Positions 1 through 10,345 of a stretch of DNA of 33,977 nt are shown here, one piece after another. The notes under the pieces are model-generated. The model saw only the letters and a list, made by a program, of their open reading frames with translations, made no database searches and was not told where the DNA came from. Numbering within the stretch: position 1 is the stretch's first letter; each line of letters begins with the position of its first letter. The position numbers and the translations under genes were made by a program. Location: positions 1 through 33,977 of the forward strand of contig OUQQ01000163.1 of assembly GCA_900404475.1 (NCBI GenBank). The letters run 5' to 3'. This stretch comes from Spongospora subterranea. Lineage: Eukaryota; Endomyxa; Phytomyxea; Plasmodiophorida; Plasmodiophoridae.

Positions 1-116
1 GCGAGTGATCTTGGACCGCTGACGGCGATAGAAGATATCTTCAGTACCTTCAATAAAATAGGTCTGGAGAAAAAACTGTATCAATGCGGCGAACACGCCA
101 AGAAACTGTAAAGAAA
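1..116 (-). repeat. Truncated inverted copy of the last visible SIN3 exon and its upstream intron end
   Basis: Read on the minus strand, these 116 bases match 33861-33976 on the plus strand with only two substitutions (positions 63 and 74). Bases 1-63 correspond to SIN3 coding sequence (reading [18 protein letters not shown] here and [18 protein letters not shown] in the gene). Bases 64-116 correspond to the 3' part of the preceding intron, including its acceptor AG. Identity stops abruptly at 117, inside the intron; beyond it I find no SIN3 exons on this strand. The copy keeps an open frame but has no visible upstream exons, so it may be a duplicated gene fragment, or the edge of a second locus whose remainder lies outside the window. 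Confidence 0.9.
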
Positions 117-120
117 TTAA

Positions 121-498
121 GCAAAAGTATCTGCTCCCAATAGTACTGCTCCAGGCGCAGAATCATCCGAAATCGTCACCGACATTAGAAGTACACCGTT
201 AACCTCTGACGTCACATCATTCGCCATCACCACTCGAACTAGCAGCGGAATTTCTTCGTGTTCAAAAGCCTCCTGTACTGACGAGGTTCAAACATTCAAT
301 GGTATCCTCAACGGCGCTTATCGCCATATAAGTGCCATATATCTACTCCGTGCACGGCATTACTTCAATCAAGAACTCAGTCTTTGGTGTCATATTATCA
401 TGATCTCCGTCGCTTCCGAGGAAACCATATCAATACTTTTAACCTCAAAGAATCATGATCCCCCAATCAAACCAGACCGATACTTATGCCAAGCATAG
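121..498 (+). other. Open frame of 125 codons without an early start; possible 3' exon
   Basis: The frame is open from base 121 to a TAG at 496-498 but has no ATG until late (a Met about 35 codons before the stop), so if real it would be a terminal exon. Its second half reads like folded protein (FNGILNGAYRHISAIYLLRA, then an alternating hydrophobic stretch near SLWCHIIMISVAS). I recognise no family. It starts just inside the border of the inverted duplication. Confidence 0.2.
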
Positions 499-741
499 AT
501 GGATGATGGAAATTTTTCGGATAATCGGGATCCGGCACAACAAACTACCGTAGGGAGTATCTAGAAAGACAATCCCCTGGATTGAAATCGAATTTTCAGA
601 AATCATCCCGTGACTGACGTTCACGGACTCCGCCGAACTCCGTGGTTCTCGGCGTGTCTCTACGTGGTCCGGGTCGTCCTGTCGATACATTTCTCCAAAC
701 ACGCGCCCCCTGCTCAAGTTGTGATTCTGATTGCCTACGCA

Positions 742-1536
742 ATGGGAATCGTCAATGTTGTCGTCGTCGTAGCCCTGATTTGTGCCGTCCTACAACAAGC
801 GTCGTCCCCGCAGCATACCCACCAAACAATTCCAATTCAAGACACACACCGTCCCCCGCAGCCAGCGCCGCTCAAAGGCAACTTCCCGCAAGCAGGATTT
901 TTCCTGCTGTTCATTACTGTGGTTGGTGCCACCATGCTAGGTCCAGTGCTGGACCCGAATCGATTTGACTACACGATCCCGCAAGTGCCGATATTATTTC
1001 TGATTAAGGGCGTCTCGGAAATGCTGAATGCCATCGGTGTCGCGTTGGGCGACAGATCGGGAGTTCTGGTCAAGGGTCTGTTGCTTGTAGCACTTCTGTA
1101 CGGGGTCCTTGGATGGCATCGCAACCAAAATATCAGCGAATATGCTGACATGGAGCCATGGCAAAGTCCCCTCAACGCTTTCGCACAGCCGCAGGAGGTT
1201 CTCCCGCCGCATGGGCATGAGCTGGCGCCACCACCCGCTCAACAGGGCGGAGGGAATTGGATGGTCGGGGTGTGGCTGTTTAGCACCATCCTGGCAGTGC
1301 TGATGGTCGGGCATGTCACGATGCCGGGCCTGATCCTCACGTCGGTGCCGGAGATGTTGATCATGGTCAACCTGGTTCGGGTAGTGATGTGGGCGGCCGG
1401 GGGATGCAAAGGAGTACCCGTTGTGGGAGTGTCTCTGGTAATGGGCGTGATCTTGGAGAGTTCTCCAGCCGCCACACTGTTTCTTTTGCTTGGCGCCGTC
1501 TGGGGACGGTTTGGCACTTTTCTGGATTCTGTCTGA
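742..1536 (+). CDS. Unrecognised multi-pass membrane protein
   Basis: The open frame runs from a GTG at 610, but the first ATG in frame is at 742, which I take as the minimal start; an upstream exon is possible. The product of about 264 residues has five to seven hydrophobic segments: IVNVVVVVALICAVL at the start, then AGFFLLFITVVGATML, a stretch around VPILFLIKGVSEML, LVKGLLLVALLYGVL, WMVGVWLFSTILAVLMV, a Met/Val-rich segment near MLIMVNLVRVVMW, and a final segment ending LFLLLGAVWGRF. Two hydrophilic loops are rich in Pro, Gln and His. The third-codon positions are visibly richer in G and C than those of neighbouring genes. I recognise no family; it could be a transporter-like or purely lineage-specific protein. 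A real gene is likely from the length and hydrophobic periodicity, but its boundaries are uncertain. Confidence 0.5.
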   Translation: MGIVNVVVVVALICAVLQQASSPQHTHQTIPIQDTHRPPQPAPLKGNFPQAGFFLLFITVVGATMLGPVLDPNRFDYTIPQVPILFLIKGVSEMLNAIGVALGDRSGVLVKGLLLVALLYGVLGWHRNQNISEYADMEPWQSPLNAFAQPQEVLPPHGHELAPPPAQQGGGNWMVGVWLFSTILAVLMVGHVTMPGLILTSVPEMLIMVNLVRVVMWAAGGCKGVPVVGVSLVMGVILESSPAATLFLLLGAVWGRFGTFLDSV

Positions 1537-2924
1537 AAAGCTTTTAGTTCACAACATGAGCTCAAGTACAGAATTATGCTCCGGAATGGTTTACTGTAAT
1601 AAACCGTCCATCAATGATTGGTTTTTTCAAATAACTAATTCTCCTGTCGGCCCTTGCTCATTTCGACATCGGTCCCTGACTTCCCAGAACTGCTCGAGTT
1701 CGATTCAAGCCGTCCCCGAGTGGAGAATTCGTTCAACAATCTCAAATCCTGGCATATACAGGTCTAATGGTGGATCCATCAATTCTTATCCTCAAATCCT
1801 CCTTTTGCAGTTAGCTCACATAGAATCCGTATCTGTTTTCCTGGAACAGAATTCACAAAAACAATCCATACCTAACCGGACTTGGACACGGTTTCATTGG
1901 TTTGATCGCACAAGTTCGATAAACGTGTTCGGTAGTTTTACAGCGGAATGTAATTTGTTGTTTACTGATTGCTTTATAGCCTGGCCAGGATGATGACGCA
2001 TCCTCGTCTGTTCCAGACACCCACCTCGCGACGAAGTATTCGGACTGATTAGAAGGGGGTCAGCGTGTATGGTGCTCTGGGATCGCGGATACAGGAAGGA
2101 TTGGAATTAATTGGCCGCTCTTTCGACGCGTCCCGACCCGATTCAGGAAACGACCAGGTGCTGATGGAAACCAAACACCGAACAGCTAACATCGTGAACG
2201 AGCAGCAACTGATGGTTCAAGGGCAACAAGGCCAATTCAACGGTGAACGCAGATGCGCCAAAGTTTCGACCAATTGAACGATAATTAGGTTGTATCAAAG
2301 CCGTATTGGCCCATGGTTGATTAGGTTGAAAGGAGTTAAAAGTCGGTTTCTGGGGAGGCGCTCTGTCCCTACCAGAACGACAGTACTTGCTCCTTCTGCA
2401 ATTGGCAGTGCGACTTCTGCCGCAACGTGCACAGAAAAATGAGGCCAACGTAGGATTGAGCATAACAAGACACCCGCCATGGACTGGCATTAGGCAACCA
2501 TTTACCTGGGGCGGCCTGGCACGAACCTATGAGGTGCAAACAATACCGGACCGCGAGCTCTCGTATCGAAGGATGCCCTTCGACGCTAACACATCCGGAA
2601 GATGGGACAATTGAAGGGCCCGTCTGAGCGATTGGATGCCGTGCTGCTCAACAGCGTGCGATATGATTGGCGGGGGCAATTCGGGGCGACTCCAGGTTCA
2701 ACACATTGCAGATGCTCACGACCAATAACTCCAATCGCGCTTCTGTACTGCGCTCGAAATGTGACCTTACGGTCACGTGCTGGATGCGAATAATCCTGAG
2801 CTATAACAACCGAGAAGCAGCGACCGAGGCCGGCAGACGCCATACGATGGAGCCGCTCGCAGGCCATATGAGGCGTCGGGAAAATGGATTGTTTGAATGT
2901 GCATCGCGGTGTTCGGCACGAATT
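1537..2924. other. Stretch with no supported gene
   Basis: Several overlapping open frames occur on both strands, but none shows a recognisable domain or a consistent exon pattern. The longest is a plus-strand frame with an ATG at 1556 ending at 1993 (146 codons, Ser/Asn-rich). Another is a minus-strand frame around 2143-2490 with a short Cys cluster (FFCARCGRSRTANCRRSKYC). Neither can be supported. It may hold degenerate coding sequence. Confidence 0.3.
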
Positions 2925-3500
2925 TCATGAAACTGGCCAAACGTCGCTGCCATACGATTCAGTCCGCTGCACATATTGGACGTCATCTCCACAAGGGCAA
3001 CGAAACCGTTCGGTGTTATGGAGAAAATGCTGCTGTTGCATCTTCTTTTGAGGCCAACAACTCATATTCTGCACTATCTCCACACGCAATGGTCCTTCCC
3101 GGCACGCTTTGTGACAGTTGCGCTGAGTAATCACTCGGCCGGCCTCAGCTGCGTAAGACGCACTCTGGATCAAGCATGAATGGAAAGTCAAACAATCAAT
3201 TTTGTCAACCCAGAGTGAGGCTGGCTTTGCGGTGCACCCTTGTTCACTTAAGGCAACCTTGTTCTGTTGCGACACAATTTCACGGATCCAAAATTCTGCT
3301 GATTCCGGTAGGACAAAAATCTCCCTGAGTTTGGCAGGGCCACGTAAAGTGTCGGTCAGTTGTCTTCGACGTCCATACTGTACTGGCGACATTTCAGGAT
3401 TTGACGCAACGCTGATGGCGTGTGCCCGTTTTAAAAAACATTTGAATTTGGCGGCCATACAATCATGCGCTAAGTGAAAACATTGACATTGCGAGAGCAT
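2925..3500 (-). CDS. Hypothetical protein, 191 codons
   Basis: A single uninterrupted frame from an ATG (first base 3500) to a TGA at 2925. It lies just 3' of the end of the Nup96 gene on the same strand, 51 bases away. The product has a mixed composition with scattered cysteines (HCFHLA-like start, RCPCGDD near the end) and a helix-like middle (REIFVLPESAEFWIREIVSQ). I recognise no domain, and no splice sites extend it convincingly. The length makes chance less likely, but the neighbourhood (1.5-3.5 kb) is full of unexplained overlapping frames, so the call is weak. It could equally be decayed coding sequence. Confidence 0.3.
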   Translation of the reverse strand: MLSQCQCFHLAHDCMAAKFKCFLKRAHAISVASNPEMSPVQYGRRRQLTDTLRGPAKLREIFVLPESAEFWIREIVSQQNKVALSEQGCTAKPASLWVDKIDCLTFHSCLIQSASYAAEAGRVITQRNCHKACREGPLRVEIVQNMSCWPQKKMQQQHFLHNTERFRCPCGDDVQYVQRTESYGSDVWPVS

Positions 3501-3551
3501 AATAAATATTTAGGTGCATTTTATGACTTTGATGTCGGCGGTCTCAGATGA

Positions 3552-6428
3552 TCATGGTAAAAGTGCAGTGGTCATCTGGGTTAATTGTCCAACTCTTTTG
3601 GAATCAGGCCAGACGACACAGTGCATAGCAGACTCCAAAAGACGCAACTTGGCAACAGTCTCGCTACTCCTGGGGTTGCAAGGAACTTGGAAAAGAAACC
3701 CTTTTGGCGGTAAACTTGACCTGTCTTGACAGTCCGAAGATACCGCTGTCACCATGAAAATCAGTGTAATTTCTTTTGCCAAGGCGTGAAGGTCATATAC
3801 CATGAATTATATTTAAAATCAGCTGGCCGCCATATTTCCATTGATGTGGAATATGTTTCTACGAATAACAAACTTAATGCTGAAATATACACGCATAGAA
3901 CAATAAAAACCTGCTTTGACGCCAAAATTATTCCAATTCTCGTGCAAACATCATATGCTTCTATGATGATCAACTTGGGAGCAATATTGGTGACAAACAG
4001 AGAATGAGCGGCATCCCACATTTCAGCTCGGAGAGCGCACGTCAATGCGTCGTGAAGGCAACCATCGGCAAGACATCGTATATACTGGAGAAAATTGAGG
4101 ATCAAGCGTAATGTATGAAACATTCAACTTGTACCTTGGCAGTGTAGAGAACCTTTACAGGATTGATGCATTCAGAAGCCCCTGTCAATTCTGTCCACCG
4201 CAAAACGAAGTTAAAAATATCTTGTTCAGCATCGGACAATAATCCTGTAAATTCTTGCTGAGATTCCGCACTAGACTCGTTGCTTTCAGGATAACCGAAA
4301 GAAACAGGATCAAAACGACGCCGAGACTGTCCGAATGAAACATGTTATCAATGAATAAAGACGAAACGAAGTACAAACCGATCGAGATGCAGGCCAGTTA
4401 CGGTTAAGAATATCTTGAACAAGACCTTCTACTGACTCAGGATTTTGCTTGAAATTGACTAAAACGATGTAGATTGCTGATTTGAAATCACCAGAACCCT
4501 CTAACTGCGCAACGTATCCCATTGACAGCAATGCAGGAAAATGGCCATGTAACTTGACACCGCGGAATGAAATGATATCGTACGTATGCCACATCATGGC
4601 GAAATCAAACCAGCTACGATGTTGTTAAGCATATAATGCTGAAAATTTCAATTGACGTCATACTGAGCGTTGCCTTTGAACAGCTTCCCGGCAGGCATCG
4701 TTGGGTCAACCCGCGAAACCATCAGTAATCTCCTGATATCGTATGGCGCATCGGCGTCCGCGGCTAGCAGCGATTGCAGCGACTGATTTTGATTGTCGGC
4801 AAACCAAAATGACGCTGATAAATTGGACAGCCAATCCGCAGTCTATAAAGATGATGATCTATCTTCAAAGTATTGACAATAAGAATATTTACCAATTGGT
4901 ATACATCACCTGCTAATATTCGATATACTAACTGACACGCTTCGGCAAATGTTTGCCACGTTCCAGATGAAGACCAGTTTCTAAAAGACGTTTATAGCTT
5001 GAAAAACGCACAGATAGCAAATGCACCTTATTTGCTCTCTTAACAACGGTCTAGATTGTCCTCGCAAACCACCGCCACATTCAGCGATTAACTGATCATG
5101 ATTATCAGCAATCAAGGCCTCATAATCATTCTCACATACCGTCGCAAGTCTTGGGTTTTTGCTTTTTAGTGATGCAGAGACTGCATCAACTAGTCTGTGA
5201 TCCATCAATGCACGACCGATAATGGACCAGGCATCATCATTAGCAAACCCCCTCTCTACAAAGGACTTGAAAAAAATCAAGAACCACAACATGAAAAAAT
5301 CTACTTGATTCAGAAACATGGTGCTGAAGTTCTGCGGAAACAGCGGTAGACGGCGGTTGACGAACTGCCTCTTCCATCCAGTTCGACAAAGCATTTCTCA
5401 TGTCCACCGTGCTCCCTGAAAAATCTGGATCGTACAGCGATATTATCAAAGCCCAGTGATCCCCGTCGCGTTCCTAAAAGGAGTTGAGATGGTAGAGATC
5501 TGATAGGCAATGCAATTACTTTGTACGATTTGACAACATCGGCACGGTTATCATGTCGTTCAACTGCATTTTGATGCAAGGCCACAAGTCGTGGATTTAT
5601 TCCTGATGAGTTGATACGCATAATTCGCACAGAGGTCAAAGACCGCCCTCGGGACACAAACCGCAGCCCAGTTCCGAATCCAACGGAAAAAGGGGATCTG
5701 AAACAAACGCTTTACGATGAAAAATTGAGAAAGATTACTGGGGCATACTCTTCAGTGCTATGAAGCCTTAAAGATTCAGGATTATAGACAGAACCTTGCA
5801 GAGATCTAGGTGCCATGACTGGTATATGCGTACGATCCGGAGGAACCATTCTTTCGTGCCCCCACTCTTCAACATCGAGATCGATGCGCGACATCTCAGT
5901 AATAGCCTTGTTTTGAATCGGGACTGTCGCAGGACCCGGTAATGAATCCATCCTGAAGAAAAAATAAGATTTGATATTAGGTGATATTACTCATACCATT
6001 GGGGTTGCAAACCATCTGATCTTTTGTCCAACTGCGTTTCATGCTCATACGCTGACCGCATCGCATGCAACTTAACAGCATCCAGACGACGTTCAGCCGC
6101 AAGCGCTTCTGGTCTTGGAATCGCTGCAGATGTTCGATTTGCCAGTTGAGGAGACACCGATGCAGACTCAGAAAACAATCCAAACGCCTGACACACAGGT
6201 CAATTTCGCGGTTCATGGGATTATCGAGTGTACTGAGCCGACCTCATCAAACATTTTCAGCTCCACCTTGTCAGATGGAGAAGACTGCAACTGAATAGCA
6301 TCACTGTTGACCGATTTTTGTATAGCTGGATACAGGATGTCTTGATCAAATCCTGTGCCTTGGTTATTGCTGATTATGACGTCATCAAGGCAGAATTCAA
6401 AGACGTCATCGTGATCCTGATCCGACAT
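3552..6428 (-). CDS. NUP96: Nuclear pore complex protein Nup96 (Nup145C-type), 13 exons
   Basis: Scaffold nucleoporin of the Y-complex (Nup107-160 / Nup84 complex). Exons: 6234-6428, 5997-6187, 5749-5952, 5520-5697, 5305-5473, 5027-5255, 4893-4980, 4664-4842, 4379-4613, 4135-4326, 3911-4084, 3801-3858 and 3552-3745. All twelve introns are GT...AG, 44-55 bases, and the join gives 761 residues. Family hallmarks appear in order: an acidic N-terminus (MSDQDHDDVFEFCLDD), SPFSVGFGTGLRFV (the family's SFRVGWGP-type motif) near residue 200, ERDGDHWALIISLYD, the helical-domain segment LKSKNPRLATV, YRILAGDVYQL, DWLSNLSASFWF, GNAHWFDFAMMWHTYDI, LEGSGDFKSAIYIVL, LRAEMWDAAHSLF followed by VTNIAPKLI, and IPHQWKYGGQLILNII. 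In many eukaryotes Nup96 is cut from a Nup98-Nup96 precursor. Here no GLFG repeats or autoproteolytic domain precede the ATG, so it looks free-standing. The donor of intron 1 (6233, or 9 bases upstream) is ambiguous. Confidence 0.93.
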
Positions 6429-6668
6429 GGCCGGGATCGATCTTCGGCCAGAAAATTGAAAGTGGATCGCTTTGGGGACCCCTTAACCAATGCTAGATTG
6501 ATTAATGAGACACACGAAGGAACCCTGGCGACTGATAATCACGGGAAATGAAATAAAGACCGAGGCGGAAAGTCTTTAAATGATATTGCGCGGCCTCCCA
6601 CCACTGTCATGTCTTTCTCACCACCCAAGGAGTACTAGAGGGCACTCTCTCCTTCTCTCTGTGGCAGG

Positions 6669-7433
6669 CTAAATCAACATCCCCTGCGAATTCTTTTGCA
6701 AACTCATTCCTGACGATGATAAGACGGTTTTTTTCGGTAGTGTAGGTACTCGAAGCGGTATCCCCGCTGCAGGAATTGCCCAGACGGTACCTGTGAGTGA
6801 CAGCGGCTTATCGATTTTTGCAGGTGCGGAATAGAACTCTATATCTATATGCCGAGGACGACCAATCACATTCACATAAAAGGCGACAGGTTGCTTGAAG
6901 ATCACCCTTGTTCTAAAACAGCTGACTATTTTTTATTAAATCCTAGCATTCTATTGAAAAAAAGTTGAGGAGTTGTAAGATTTTTTTTGCAGGAATCGAT
7001 ATATTGACTCCGCTGGCGCCGGCGTTGTGAGTGGCCAGCGACGTCGGCAAACCAACGTGGGATAGGAAACATGTGTGGCGATACTTGGTGTATTTAATAT
7101 TAACGGTGCACTGATTCGAAGATGATACTCTGGTGCCGATCCAGTACAGTCGGTGTGTTGTGAACGGTGTAATGTTCGTGTAATCAATGTGTAACTGCAA
7201 CGACGCAGTCCAGAAAAAGTCCGTTCAACGTTTGGTCTCGGGACTGAGTTGTAGGTCGGATCGGGAACAGGATCATTATCATTATCAACAGCGAACAACA
7301 ACATTGCCGGTAGAGGAACTACCATGACCGGATCGCGATTGTGATCGTGCACATAGGCCCCGCTAGTACGAGCGGCTTCTGTTCCAGCTGCGGTCGTTGC
7401 CTGTCCGAAACGGAGCGATGCTCTTGTCTGCAT
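6669..7433 (-). CDS. Unrecognised two-exon gene, about 222 residues
   Basis: Best reading: exon 7009-7433 from an ATG (MQTRASLRFGQATTA) joined to exon 6669-6912, across a 96-base GT...AG intron with a T-rich acceptor side. The second exon is clearly protein-like (VIFKQPVAFYVNVIGRPRHI, then DIEFYSAPAKIDKPLSLTG and VWAIPAAGIPLRVPTLP), with a beta-strand-like alternation of hydrophobic residues. The intron is longer than the usual ~50 bases here. An alternative with an extra 50-base intron (7195-7244) gives a different second exon, but it cannot be joined in phase to the last exon. Upstream coding sequence beyond 7433 is possible because an acceptor-like pyrimidine tract precedes it. I recognise no family. 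The gene diverges from HMG-CoA reductase across ~390 bases. Confidence 0.45.
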
Positions 7434-7819
7434 CGAATTCCCCTTATCTGGAATAAGACAGCAATGAAAACATCATTAAATGTTCCAGGGTGCATCGCAT
7501 CGCATGAAGGTACCGAAATGTTCTGTTGACCCATCATGCCCCTCCAGACTGGATGGGTTTGACAATTTTGAATGCAAAAACCACGTCGAACTTTGCAAAT
7601 GGTCTCCGCCCTATGAAGGGTTTTTACGTTTTCAATGACTCATGGTTTTCACCAGTTGAAAGTTCCGTTCGCCGTCGATGTGATTGACAATTTTTCTGAC
7701 AACCTGCGAATGTACTGACGTTGATGGTATTGATAGGTCACAGTGATGTCTCTGCGAAAGCAGTCGGGTTTGCATCATATTCTAATTTACATTATTATTG
7801 GACCAGTTCACCAGGCAAT
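7434..7819. other. Divergent intergenic region upstream of HMG-CoA reductase
   Basis: This stretch separates the minus-strand unknown gene from HMG-CoA reductase and presumably holds both promoters. A plus-strand frame continues upstream of the chosen reductase start to about 7721 but shows no conserved residues. I see no clear TATA box or repeat. Confidence 0.4.
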
Positions 7820-10250
7820 ATGAAGCTAAGTTCTATCGTTGAAGGTGAAGAGCAATTGTCTGTGTGGTCCGGCTATTTTAATAAGACATTACATGAACGT
7901 CAAGATCAATTATCATTAGCATTCCCTCATATTGATCCCGCTATTCTTGAAGGGGTATTCCATTTCAGTACAAGAATTCGTTACAAACTGACACTTTTCA
8001 CTTCAGGGTGGATTATCCAATTCTGTTGCAGACGTCATGGTTGAGAACTGTATCGGAACGCTAGGAATGCCAATGGGTGTTGCGCCGACCTTTTTTATCA
8101 ACGGAGTTCATTATGTTGTACCCATGGCTGTCGAAGAACCATCTGTCATTGCTGCTGCATCAGGCGCTGCCAAACTCATTGCCGCTTCTGGCGGGTTTGT
8201 TTCCCAATCTACACCTAACGTAATGACTGGCCAGATCCAAATCCTAGATATATCTGATGCAGAAGAGGCGTGTCGTTTGATCGTTGCACAGCGTCAAAGT
8301 TTAATCGACACCGCCAATACCTTTTGTGCGTCGATGCAAAAGCGCGGCGGTGGCGTCGTCAACCTTGAGCCTAGAGTTGTTGAACAAAGGAACCCCGAAC
8401 GAAGGTGCCAAAAATTCATTGTCGTCCACATTTATATGGATGTTTGCGAATCTATGGGTGCCAATGTTGTCAATACCGTTGCTGAAGGGCTGTCTCCTTC
8501 CCTAATCGCGCTGGTTGGCGGACGAGTTGGGCTTCGCATTCTCAGTAATCTGTGTTTGGAGCGTCGTTCGAAGACTTCATTTCGTATCCCTTTCAGTCAA
8601 CTGATGTGGAAGGGCACTGATGGAGCAGTTGTCGCCAATCGTATCGTTGAAGCTTACGAGTTTGCGGAGGCAGATCCATTCCGCGCATCGACTCATAACA
8701 AGGGAATTATGAATGGGATGGATGCAGTTGCACTGGCAACTGGACAAGACTGGCGAGCAATTGAGGCAGCTGGACATGCATATGCTTGTCGCAATGGCTA
8801 CTACGGGTCAATTACGTCGTATGAGATCGATGGCGACTTCTTGGTCGGATCATTAGAGATGCCAATTGCTGTGGGCACGAAAGGTGGTGCTCTTCACACA
8901 CACCCTGCATACAAGTTCACGCATGCGCTACTCGGCAATCCCTCGGCGCAAACGTTGGCCCAGATTATCCTCTCTGTCGGCTTAGCGCAGAATTTCGCCG
9001 CTCTTCGTGCATTAGCTATTGAAGGGATTCAAAAGGGACACATGAGCCTGCACGCCCGTAATATCGCTGTGGCAGCTGGTGTCTCGAGTGATCTTGTACC
9101 AGAGGTGGCCATGTACATGGTTGTCCGAGGCTCCGTTAACGTCGCCACGGCATGTGAATATCTCGAAGCGCATAAGCTCATGTCTGATTTATACGCTAAA
9201 GCTCCCTGTGCCATTCGTGAATCTATCCCCAGCACATTTCACATCACGGTCTGCAATACCTCTGTCAACGGTAATGACCTTTCATTGAACGTGGCACTTC
9301 CTACGTTGGCGAATAATTCTCCGGTACACGTTGTTTTGAAGGAAGGTCATCCGAGTCACCCTCTGCAAGATGCCTTATTGGGCCCAAAAAAAGGAGTTGC
9401 CTGGCTGTCATCTGTTTACAGTAGCCTGGAACAGACCGAGTTGATTCTGCTGGAACCACCTAGGTGGAATGTCAAACTGATCAAGAAACTCAAATTAGCC
9501 TGTGTTGCGTCCAATCTGATCGCGTACAATCTTATGCGGACGTTTCCAAACCAGACTCGCAAATGCCTGAATTCAATTCTTCAAATCGGGAAATCTGATC
9601 CCCGGTTGGTAATCAAAGCAATGAATGATGCCCATTACGATCCGGTTCTTGCTGTTGGCTTACCACTTCTCTACGCTCTCGCTCAGATGTTCGACTACAA
9701 CGTAGAACAATTCGTACAGAAGAAATTACTGGCGCATTCGCTTCGTGCCGAGTTTCGTGATATGGTTACGTGCTTAGCTGACCATCCTTTAAAGGGTTGT
9801 GTTGCTGATCCATCTCTCTCTGACGATGAACTATTGGCTGAACTAATGTCCAGTGGTCATTACAAGCGTTGGCCTGCCACTCTCTTTCTTTTGTGCGATT
9901 CTCTGTCAATCAACTTGTCAATGTTAACTGCTGAACGTATTGATCATCTTCACCGATTGGGAAGTTACTTCTCGTTCGAAGCGATGTTTGCCCATGATTT
10001 CGCCAAGTATGATCGCGATCAAGCGGCTGGATCGGTTTGCAACATCTACAAGAGATTCCTCGACATTCGTCGCCTGGTCCATAGCTCCCTTACATTGAGG
10101 CGTTACTGGGATACAGCCAACGTGATTTGTGAGAGAGAGCGGGTATCGATCATGAAGATGCAGCATTCCGAGACGTTATTGGATGTTGAGCGGTTTCTTG
10201 AGACATCGCAGAAAGTTCGTGCCCATTATGGTGCCCCACCAACACGATAG
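7820..10250 (+). CDS. Class II 3-hydroxy-3-methylglutaryl-CoA reductase with long C-terminal extension
   Basis: Interconverts HMG-CoA and mevalonate, the entry to isoprenoid and sterol synthesis. Two exons, 7820-7954 and 8007-10250, with a 52-base intron, give 792 residues. The splice restores GGLSNSVADVMVENCIG, matching the family N-terminus. The sequence is of the class II (bacterial/archaeal) type: PMGVAPTFFINGVHYVVPM, AVEEPSVIAAASGAAK, the MGANVVNTVAEGL block, HNKGIMNGMDAV, ATGQDWRA and GIQKGHMSLHARN. By alignment from memory with the Pseudomonas mevalonii enzyme, the catalytic residues are Glu88, Lys277, Asp293 and His390, all present. There is no N-terminal membrane domain, so a soluble enzyme is expected. 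The catalytic part ends near residue 435; about 350 further residues are helical-looking and match no domain I know. Most class II enzymes are about 430 residues. The start is the first ATG in the exon; a longer N-terminus is possible. Confidence 0.95.
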
Positions 10251-10345
10251 GTATCTAGTGATATTGATATTACATATTATTGTCGTATATTATATCAAAT
10301 AAATTAACAATCAATTATTTAGTATCGATATTTGGCAAAAACGTA

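Noticed and set aside
1556..1993. Plus-strand 146-codon Ser/Asn-rich frame
   Set aside because: No domain, no splice support and no ordered segments; not distinguishable from chance.
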